This document shows, piece by piece, positions 1 to 6,609 of a stretch of 14,460 nucleotides of DNA. Within the stretch, counting starts at the first letter, position 1. Each line of letters opens with the position of its first letter. The stretch spans positions 1 to 14,460 of the forward strand of contig UQDJ01000042.1 in assembly GCA_900539675.1 (NCBI GenBank), read 5' to 3'. The notes under the pieces were generated by a model. It saw only the letters and a program-made list of their open reading frames with translations. It searched no databases and had not been told where the DNA came from. This stretch comes from an uncultured Coriobacteriaceae bacterium. Its GTDB lineage: Bacteria; Actinomycetota; Coriobacteriia; Coriobacteriales; Eggerthellaceae. The position numbers and the translations under genes were made by a program.

Positions 1-43
1 TTTACCCCTCATGTATATCCAGTCGCTTCCAAGCCCTTTGAAG

Positions 44-50
44 AAAGGAT
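44..50 (+). promoter_or_regulatory. Ribosome-binding site of the surface peptidase gene
   Basis: AAAGGAT lies 5 nt before the ATG at 56 and fixes the start. Too little upstream sequence is present to find the promoter. Confidence 0.7.
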
Positions 51-55
51 AGGCC

Positions 56-2842
56 ATGCAAAATGTATCACCAGCTCGACGTGGCATACGTGGTGCAATT
101 GGAGAAGTTGCCCTTGTTATTGCGCTTTCGTTAGCCCTTTTTTCTTTTGCACCCGCCCTCGCACATGCCGACACACAGAATTCCACTATCGCCGAACAAC
201 TACGCAGTGCCAACAAGCAAATAGATGCGCAAGGATTCACCACCGCCGGATCCAACGCTCATAACTGGTTGGAAAATGATCCAACCGCAAATGTTCGCAA
301 TGCCCTTTTCCCGTCTTCATTTGATCTGCGTGATAACGGAGTTGTAACGCCGGTTAAATTGCAGAACCCGTGGGGCACATGCTGGGGATTTGCAGCTATT
401 GCCTCATCCGAAACCAGCATCTTATCTGAGCTTAAGAATAATGGACAAGACTATAGCGCTAGCAGCCCCTATTACGATTTATCAGAACGGCAACTTGCTT
501 GGTTTGCCTATTCCCCTATCCCTGATAATGACCCAAATGGCCAGGGTGGCGAAGGTCAGGTTCATATGAATACCGATCCAAACGCTCCCTTTAACACAGG
601 CGGTTTGCCAGTCTTTGCCACTTCCATTTTCTCTTCTGGTATTGGCCCGCTCTATGAGCGCACCGTACCTTACAAAAATGATGAGGGTCTCATTGAATAC
701 GCCCCTATCACAAACGAAGAGGGTGGCTATGAGTTTGATGAGGATGGCAATATTAAGCCAGATATGGATAAGCCCCTTTATTACTCAGCTCAAAGTACCT
801 GGGCAGTAACCAACGAAGAATTGCGCTACGCACAGGTAATCGAACTGGAAGGGACAAACACCTTGCCCGTTCCTGCCACCTTTGAAGACACCAACCACGA
901 CGGCAACACCACAGCAGATGAGTACCGCTATAATGCCAGCGCTACCGACGCCATTAAACAGGAGCTTTTAGAGGGTCGCGCCGTATCTATCGCCTTTTGT
1001 GCCGATCAATCTTTACCTGGGCAAGTTACCGAACAGGGCTATATGAATCCAGACACCTGGGCGCATTACACCTATGAACCAGCGCAGGCCAATCATGCCG
1101 TTACCATTGTGGGCTGGGATGACAACTATGCTGCTAGTAACTTTACCGAGGGCAAACAGCCTGATCATGATGGTGCATGGATTGTTAAGAATAGCTGGGG
1201 AGCAAAAGATAACGCCTTTCCCAATCAAATGGACTGGGGCGTTAATGGCAGTGGATACTTCTATCTGTCCTACTACGACCAATCAATTTCTATAGCAGAA
1301 ACCTTTGACTACAACATAGAGAGCACGCAAACAGAAACTGAAAGCTATTACAACAACGCTTACGATTACTTGCCTACTTCCACGTCATTTAATGAAACTT
1401 CCACCGATGAAATAGCTACCGCTAACGTATTTGCTGCCGAAGGGGATCAGACCGTTCGCACCCTAACCTGCGAAACTGCCCTGCCCAATACTCAAGTTAC
1501 CTATCAGCTTTATAAGCTTGATCCAAATTACAGCAACCCTACCGATGGCACCCTTATAGCTGAAGTTTCCGAAGTATACGAATACGGTGGCTTTCATCGC
1601 GTAGATTTACCTGACAACATGCAGCTCAAAGTGGAGCAGGGCGGAATGTTTTCAGTAGTTGTGACACAAAAGAGTGGCGATAACTACTACTACACCCTTG
1701 ATGGTGGCTATAACAAAGCTTATACCGACCTGTATAACAAGGCATTGGAAGAACAGTATCGGAAAATCTATGGTCCCACCGTAGAACAAGTAGCACTCAG
1801 CTCGTTTCAAAGCGACTATGGACGCGATCCTGTCGATGGCAATGCTGAAGACGAAGCCCTCATGCAGGAATATCGTGATGCAATATGGGATTTATTAAAA
1901 GCATTTGGCTTTATTTCCTATGTGGAAACCTACTCTCATGCTGTAGTAAACGAAGGAGAGAGCTTACTGTATCAAAATGGCCAGTGGCTGGATGAAACAG
2001 CCGTTATCGATACCCTGGGCAACGACACACAGTATATAGACTTCGATAATTTCTCTATCAAAGCATACTCTGACGACACTCCCCTTGCTGATGAAGACTT
2101 AGTTACAGAACTCGGTGGTACCATTGAATCAGCTGAAGTGCTTGTAGGATCAGTCAATATCAGCACCGATGGCTCAGATGTACCATCAGATGAATACTGG
2201 GTTAGCCAAGAATCGGCAGATTCGCTGAATGATGCCATCAAGCAAGCACAAGAGATCTTTGATAGCGCCAAGGCCGACTGGACACAGGTTACCGATGCTC
2301 AGCTCAACGAGGCGCTTGACAATCTTAACAATGCAATGAACGCATTCCAAACTGCCGAACAAGCAGGCCTCCTGGCATCTGCAACATCGATAGATGATCT
2401 TAAGAAAGCCATCGACGATACTCAAGCATATCTTGAGGCAACCAGCATCAGTGTGGATGGATCAGATGTTGCCACAGGATCACGCTGGGCAAGTCAACAA
2501 GCCGTTGACACTTTTAAGGCAGCCATTGATGCTGCCCGTTCAGCAGCAGAAGCAGAAAGCCCCGCCCAAAATGACATCGATAGCGCAAAACAAGCTTTAG
2601 CTGATGCCTATGACGCATTCAAAGAAGCATGCTCAAACGGTACGGCAGCGATCAGCGGCAACAACAATGATAACAACGAAAGCAACGACAATAACGGCAT
2701 GCCTACACCGGACAAGAAAGGGGGATTAGCACAAACAGGCGACGCGTTTTTATGGGCTCCTATAGTACTCGCGATTGTTCTTATCAGTGCACTAGTTATC
2801 GCGGTAATTGCCTATAGAAGCTCCATTCGTCGCAGGAACTAG
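56..2842 (+). CDS. Secreted, sortase-anchored C1A (papain-family) cysteine peptidase with lectin-like domain and FIVAR repeats
   Basis: Predicted surface protease of 928 residues. Residues 1-38 form a signal peptide: basic start, hydrophobic core, likely cut after AHA38. The papain-type catalytic set is present: oxyanion Gln103 and Cys109 in QNPWGTCWGF, His347 in NHAVTIVGWD, and Asn379 in VKNSWG. Residues about 425-540 look like the lectin-like domain usually found after bacterial C1A peptidases of this kind. Two FIVAR-like helical repeats follow (about 702-790 and 798-875), then an Asn/Asp-rich linker, the sorting motif LAQTG (891-895), a membrane segment (about 898-920) and an Arg-rich tail. 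LAxTG is the class E sortase type, so wall anchoring is expected; no sortase gene lies in the window. The start is supported by AAAGGA about 6 nt upstream. The DxNxDG loop at 278-289 resembles a calcium site. The substrate is unknown; host or dietary protein is a guess. Confidence 0.93.
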   Translation: MQNVSPARRGIRGAIGEVALVIALSLALFSFAPALAHADTQNSTIAEQLRSANKQIDAQGFTTAGSNAHNWLENDPTANVRNALFPSSFDLRDNGVVTPVKLQNPWGTCWGFAAIASSETSILSELKNNGQDYSASSPYYDLSERQLAWFAYSPIPDNDPNGQGGEGQVHMNTDPNAPFNTGGLPVFATSIFSSGIGPLYERTVPYKNDEGLIEYAPITNEEGGYEFDEDGNIKPDMDKPLYYSAQSTWAVTNEELRYAQVIELEGTNTLPVPATFEDTNHDGNTTADEYRYNASATDAIKQELLEGRAVSIAFCADQSLPGQVTEQGYMNPDTWAHYTYEPAQANHAVTIVGWDDNYAASNFTEGKQPDHDGAWIVKNSWGAKDNAFPNQMDWGVNGSGYFYLSYYDQSISIAETFDYNIESTQTETESYYNNAYDYLPTSTSFNETSTDEIATANVFAAEGDQTVRTLTCETALPNTQVTYQLYKLDPNYSNPTDGTLIAEVSEVYEYGGFHRVDLPDNMQLKVEQGGMFSVVVTQKSGDNYYYTLDGGYNKAYTDLYNKALEEQYRKIYGPTVEQVALSSFQSDYGRDPVDGNAEDEALMQEYRDAIWDLLKAFGFISYVETYSHAVVNEGESLLYQNGQWLDETAVIDTLGNDTQYIDFDNFSIKAYSDDTPLADEDLVTELGGTIESAEVLVGSVNISTDGSDVPSDEYWVSQESADSLNDAIKQAQEIFDSAKADWTQVTDAQLNEALDNLNNAMNAFQTAEQAGLLASATSIDDLKKAIDDTQAYLEATSISVDGSDVATGSRWASQQAVDTFKAAIDAARSAAEAESPAQNDIDSAKQALADAYDAFKEACSNGTAAISGNNNDNNESNDNNGMPTPDKKGGLAQTGDAFLWAPIVLAIVLISALVIAVIAYRSSIRRRN

Positions 2843-2876
2843 ATATCCCTTATCGCAGAAGCTAGATATCCCTTAT
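2831..2876. repeat. Two tandem copies of a 23-bp unit spanning the peptidase stop codon
   Basis: Copy 1 (2831-2853) and copy 2 (2854-2876) match at 21 of 23 positions; both contain CTAGATATCCCTTAT. The TAG stop of the peptidase (2840-2842) lies in copy 1, and the end of copy 2 supplies the left arm of the hairpin at 2871-2908. It looks like a short local duplication at the 3' end of the gene. Confidence 0.85.
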
Positions 2877-2908
2877 GCCCCGCAAATCCCTCTTCTCAGG
2901 GCATAAGG
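2871..2908. terminator. Hairpin between convergent genes, possible bidirectional terminator
   Basis: A perfect 10-bp inverted repeat, CCTTATGCCC (2871-2880) and GGGCATAAGG (2899-2908), encloses an 18-nt loop. It lies between the surface peptidase (+) and the membrane LytTR gene (-), where a shared terminator is expected. Neither strand has a T-run after the stem, so it is not a classic intrinsic terminator. Confidence 0.45.
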
Positions 2909-2931
2909 CATAGACAACAAACCCAATAAAC

Positions 2932-4083
2932 CTAGGAATTATGCAGCGCTTCCTCAACTTTGTGGTAGCGCTGCTTGCTTACCGGCACTGTTTCTCCGTT
3001 GGTTAGCGTTATCTCATACCGTCGCAAAGACTGTACAGCGCTTTTGTTTACCAGATACGAGCGGTGGCAAAAAATGAATTGGTCTGGGGGTAGCAAATCA
3101 CGTGCCTGAGCAAGGCTCATCCCCAGCCGCTCACACCTGTCATCTGTTAGGTGTATAACAAGAGTATGCCCAAACACTTCCAGGTAGCGAATCAGGGGTA
3201 CCTCGAGGGCAAGAACACGCGAAGGGGTTTTAAAGATCACTTTCGATGCCGGCTGATTATGCGTATCGTCCATCGAATTGCGAGCTTGTTTTTCTGCTAA
3301 TAATGCCTTCTGGTCTTGATGTTGCCGCTCAAGCATAGCCACACGGTTTTGTATGCCTTTATATTTTTCCCGCACTCTCGTGATATCGCGAAAAAGAACA
3401 GCTGCCCAAACAAACAAAGCCAGCGCTCCAACCACCAAAACACCTATCAACAGCACTCGTTCTGAATCATCGGAAGATATCAGACGGGAGGGTAACCAAT
3501 ATGCCAGGACCAACAGAATATACAACCCGACTGGAATAGTACAAAACCGTAGATATATCCTTGAATCAAATTGCCCTTCAACCATTGCGCGAATAACTTT
3601 TGTCATGATCAACCAAGCTAGCGGTAAGGTAAGAACATCAAGAACAGCAAAAATGCCCACCTTCTCCACCGAATACAGATGCGGTGCGTCAGGCGTCTTT
3701 GGCAAATCAAACAGCATACCAAGTGCATATACTGCTAAGGAGATCACAGAACCATAGGCCATTGCTAGTAAAAAGACAAAGAGCTTAGACGCTGTATTAG
3801 CTTTCACTTCACGCCAAAACAAAACGAATAAAACCGCCAAAAGTGCGATAAATAACAGATTTGATAAAGCAACTCGCGATTCAACGAAGCCCTCAAACAC
3901 CGTCAGACTTACCAGAACAAACACCACACACGAGAGAGCTATCGCAAGAGCCGCTCGCAGCAACACGTGTTTAAACGAAGTCTTCATCATTGAGGCAAAG
4001 GGCAACAAGCATACCAAAGCACAGGGAAGTACTTGGAGTAAATAACCTACTGCGTAGCGCTCCGCAACAAAAGTCAGGTCCAT
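2932..4083 (-). CDS. Membrane-bound LytTR-family transcriptional regulator with seven predicted TM segments
   Basis: 383-residue membrane regulator. Hydrophobic segments fall at about 11-30, 42-62, 71-90, 102-124, 143-163, 177-197 and 209-231, giving seven helices and an extracellular N-terminus if the C-terminus is cytosolic. A charged, coiled-coil-like stretch (about 233-268) leads to a LytTR DNA-binding domain at about 282-380, with the typical FCHRSYLVN and PVSKQRY motifs. LytTR domains bind short direct repeats in DNA; here the membrane part presumably senses a signal directly, with no separate histidine kinase. A strong Shine-Dalgarno (AAGGAGG, complement of 4095-4101) lies 11 nt before the ATG, rather far but with no closer start. 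The gene is divergent from another LytTR gene and convergent with the surface peptidase. The signal and targets are unknown. Confidence 0.88.
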   Translation of the reverse strand: MDLTFVAERYAVGYLLQVLPCALVCLLPFASMMKTSFKHVLLRAALAIALSCVVFVLVSLTVFEGFVESRVALSNLLFIALLAVLFVLFWREVKANTASKLFVFLLAMAYGSVISLAVYALGMLFDLPKTPDAPHLYSVEKVGIFAVLDVLTLPLAWLIMTKVIRAMVEGQFDSRIYLRFCTIPVGLYILLVLAYWLPSRLISSDDSERVLLIGVLVVGALALFVWAAVLFRDITRVREKYKGIQNRVAMLERQHQDQKALLAEKQARNSMDDTHNQPASKVIFKTPSRVLALEVPLIRYLEVFGHTLVIHLTDDRCERLGMSLAQARDLLPPDQFIFCHRSYLVNKSAVQSLRRYEITLTNGETVPVSKQRYHKVEEALHNS

Positions 4084-4245
4084 CGGTGTAATAACCTCCT
4101 TGTTGCTGCAATAAAACTAGGGCTGTTTACACCCGAAAACTACGTCTCATAGGAAATCTCGCTTAAGTATATAGTGCCCATTCAGGAATGTGACGGTCTC
4201 TTCGCGCAAAACGCCTGGATATCAGCATGAATCGCCCCTATGGTC

Positions 4246-4268
4246 AAATCAATCGTTATGGTTGATTT
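4246..4268. promoter_or_regulatory. Dyad in the divergent LytTR promoter region, candidate operator
   Basis: AAATCAA (4246-4252) and TTGATTT (4262-4268) form a perfect 7-bp inverted repeat with a 9-bp spacer, ending 23 bp before the ATG of the soluble LytTR gene. Its place just upstream of the start fits an operator, but LytTR proteins usually bind direct repeats, so another regulator or chance is possible. No convincing -35/-10 pair was found in the 208-bp intergenic region. Confidence 0.3.
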
Positions 4269-4291
4269 TCTGGCCTTAAGAGAGCAAGCAT

Positions 4292-5176
4292 ATGAACAAA
4301 GCGCTATACACAAACGCCAATTACCCCACCAACCCGTCACCAGATAGGGAGCATTTCGTCACAGAGCACCCCTCTAACAGGTGCGCATTTCTTCTTGCTG
4401 ACGCTCTTTCGGCATTCTATGGGCACGATATTGCTCCCCTGCTAGAGCAACTCGCTCCATGCGCCACCGTCATTTCACCTGCTGGAGATGTTGCACAAGG
4501 CGAGGAGTCGGTTCACCGTTTACTTGAGCGCTTGATTTCGCAGCCATTCATGCGTATGGATAACCAAACATTTACCACAAGAAAAGACGCCGCCTGTCAA
4601 AGAGATGGTCTTGCCATCGTAGTGGGTTCTTACCGTCTTACCACCATAGCTAACGAGCAGGTTCTTTTCGCAGTTCTTCGTCATGTTACCGCCTGCTTCC
4701 AACGCGATCACAGTCAAACATGGCGACTTTTCCATCTCCATATATCCCAGCAGGAAGACCCTCAAATCGACGAGAGCCTCTTCCCGTTTGCCGTTAATCG
4801 AGAAACATATAACTACGTACGACGTATTCTTTATAGGGGCCGTCGTTCGGGCATCTTACCTTCGCGCATAGCTATAGATGACGGAAAATTACATTACTTT
4901 AATCCAGATGATATTTTGTATATTCAAGCGCAGGGAAAATTCTGCGAGGTCCATACCTCGCAGAAGATCCTTAACCTCAATAGGCTTTTAGGTGATGTCG
5001 AAAACCTTATGGGTGGAACGTTTGTAAGAACCCATCGCAGCTATATAGTCAACGCATCGCACGTTACCAGTATTGAGCGCTATCAATTAACGCTCAACGA
5101 TGGCACTCAATTGCCTATTCCAAAACAAAGATTTACTCAAATACGACGTGAAATATTTCTGCGTATTGCAGGATAA
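4292..5176 (+). CDS. Soluble LytTR-family regulator with N-terminal NTF2/SnoaL-like domain
   Basis: 294-residue predicted cytosolic regulator. Residues about 35-152 fit an NTF2/SnoaL-like fold, a cone-shaped domain that could bind a small ligand or form dimers; this assignment rests on the pattern of the segment and on the known SnoaL-LytTR architecture, so it is moderate. A linker (about 153-190) leads to a LytTR DNA-binding domain at about 192-290 with RTHRSYIVN and PIPKQRF. That domain is strikingly like the one in the neighbouring membrane regulator (HRSYxVNxSxVxSxxRY, then PxxKQR), so the two may bind similar sites. There is no receiver domain, so it is not a two-component response regulator. 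The Shine-Dalgarno is weak (AAGAGAG, about 7 nt upstream). The gene ends 10 bp from the end of tyrS, tail to tail, with no visible terminator. Confidence 0.85.
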   Translation: MNKALYTNANYPTNPSPDREHFVTEHPSNRCAFLLADALSAFYGHDIAPLLEQLAPCATVISPAGDVAQGEESVHRLLERLISQPFMRMDNQTFTTRKDAACQRDGLAIVVGSYRLTTIANEQVLFAVLRHVTACFQRDHSQTWRLFHLHISQQEDPQIDESLFPFAVNRETYNYVRRILYRGRRSGILPSRIAIDDGKLHYFNPDDILYIQAQGKFCEVHTSQKILNLNRLLGDVENLMGGTFVRTHRSYIVNASHVTSIERYQLTLNDGTQLPIPKQRFTQIRREIFLRIAG

Positions 5177-5186
5177 CCGCCAGCTT

Positions 5187-6398
5187 TTACACCAATTGGA
5201 CAAACTTGCGCTTGCCAACCTGAACAACAGCACCCTTGAGTATTTCAGGAGCAACGTTATATTGCTTTGGCTCTAGAGCTTCGCCATTCACTTTAACGCC
5301 ACCCTGATCAATCATGCGGCGAGCATCGCCCACAGAATTGGTCAAACCGGCATCGTGAATTAATTTCGCCACATATACCTTACCCTCATCATTGGGCGTC
5401 AAATCAGCAGCAAATTCTGGAATATCATCCGGCACCTCGTGCTGTTTGAACTGCTTATCAAATGCAGCTTCCGCTTCCTTAGCCGTAGCTTCGTCATAGT
5501 AAGCAGCAACAATATTCTGAGCCAGATCGCGCTTGCAGCGATTCGGATGAATGGAGCCGTCCTTCAAGCCGGCTTCAATAGCATCAATCTCGTTTACGGG
5601 AACCGTGGAAGCCAAACGATAATACTTCACCATCAGCTCATCAGGGATAGACATAACCTTGCCGAACATATCATTCGGAGCGTCCGTCAGGCCAATATAG
5701 TTACCGTAGCTCTTGGACATCTTCTTTACGCCGTCAGTGCCTTCCAACAGAGGAAGCGTAAGGCATACCTGAGGCTCCATGCCCATTTTTTCCATAAGCT
5801 CACGGCCAGCTAACAGGTTAAACAGTTGGTCAGTGCCGCCCAATTCAACATCAGCCTTGATGACCACTGAGTCATAGGCCTGCAAGATGGGGTATAAGAA
5901 TTCGTGCAAGCTGATGGGTAAGTTATTGGTATAGCGATTGTGGAAGTCATCGCGCTCTAAGATGCGAGCCACCGTGAAGTTGGAAGCAATCTTTAAGATG
6001 CCTTCCAAATCCAGCTTCAAAATCCAATCAGCATTGTGAACAAGTGTGGTCTTTTCAGGATCGAGGATCTTGAAGGCCTGATCCACATAGGTCTGAGCAT
6101 TGGCTTCAATCTGTTCGCGCGTAAGCTGAGGACGCGTACTGTTACGACCGGAAGGATCACCAATCAAAGCTGTGCCGTCGCCAATAATCAGCGTGACATG
6201 ATGACCTAAGTCCTGGAACGCACGCAGCTTGCGCAGAGGCACTGCATGACCCAAGTGAATATCAGGAGCGGTAGGATCAACGCCCAGCTTAATGTTGAGC
6301 GGCTTACCGCGCTTAAGTTTTTCCATCAACAAATCTTCCGGAATGATCTGAGCCGTACCGGATTGAATAATATGAAACTGCTCTTCAGGTGAAATCAT
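5187..6398 (-). CDS. tyrS: Tyrosine--tRNA ligase (tyrosyl-tRNA synthetase)
   Basis: Charges tRNA-Tyr with tyrosine using ATP, in the cytosol; class I synthetase. With the chosen start the protein is 403 residues, near the usual 400-420. The HIGH motif is HLGH at 48-51, inside a Rossmann core opening with LGVDPTAPDIHLGH. The tyrosine-binding region includes GGTDQ (187-191), and the second ATP signature is KMSKS (226-230). Residues about 341-403 form the C-terminal S4 RNA-binding domain. The open frame extends upstream to 6464, but the Met at 6398 is preferred: an AAAGGGG sequence lies 4 nt before it, the protein then begins at the conserved region, and the 22 extra residues look unlike the family. 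No T-box leader with the AGGGTGG-type antiterminator sequence is visible upstream. Confidence 0.96.
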   Translation of the reverse strand: MISPEEQFHIIQSGTAQIIPEDLLMEKLKRGKPLNIKLGVDPTAPDIHLGHAVPLRKLRAFQDLGHHVTLIIGDGTALIGDPSGRNSTRPQLTREQIEANAQTYVDQAFKILDPEKTTLVHNADWILKLDLEGILKIASNFTVARILERDDFHNRYTNNLPISLHEFLYPILQAYDSVVIKADVELGGTDQLFNLLAGRELMEKMGMEPQVCLTLPLLEGTDGVKKMSKSYGNYIGLTDAPNDMFGKVMSIPDELMVKYYRLASTVPVNEIDAIEAGLKDGSIHPNRCKRDLAQNIVAAYYDEATAKEAEAAFDKQFKQHEVPDDIPEFAADLTPNDEGKVYVAKLIHDAGLTNSVGDARRMIDQGGVKVNGEALEPKQYNVAPEILKGAVVQVGKRKFVQLV

Positions 6399-6479
6399 TG
6401 CTCCCCTTTCTTGCGTATCGAAAAATTCTAGCACACCCATTCGTATGCTTGATGGGCAGAACATCGCCGCATCGTAACC

Positions 6480-6541
6480 TCTAGACCAATATCAAATCTG
6501 TCTAGATGAACCTGCAACAGGCGAAGCTTGTGTGGCAGGTT
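6480..6541. repeat. Two dyads in the tyrS upstream region
   Basis: TCTAGAC (6480-6486) and GTCTAGA (6500-6506) form one inverted repeat with a 13-nt spacer. AACCTGC (6509-6515) and GCAGGTT (6535-6541) form a second with a 19-nt spacer. Both lie 82-143 bp upstream of the tyrS start, in the gap after the U32 gene. They could be operator sites, leader-RNA stems or a weak terminator of the U32 gene; no T-run follows either one. Confidence 0.35.
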
Positions 6542-6609
6542 GTGCATGCTTGCCCTCTAGCTGTGCGCTCTCCAGGGAACACCCAACCCACTGTGACGGT
6601 TATGCTGCC

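Noticed and set aside
56..170. Tat signal peptide on the surface protease, because of Arg8-Arg9
   Set aside because: The context (ARRGIRG) lacks the S/T-RR-x-F-L-K pattern; a normal Sec signal fits better.
6399..6464. Longer tyrS start giving 22 extra residues
   Set aside because: The Met at 6398 has an AAAGGGG site directly upstream and matches the family start; the extra residues cover that site.
6399..6609. T-box riboswitch upstream of tyrS
   Set aside because: No AGGGTGGNACCGCG-like element and no terminator/antiterminator pair with a T-run is visible.
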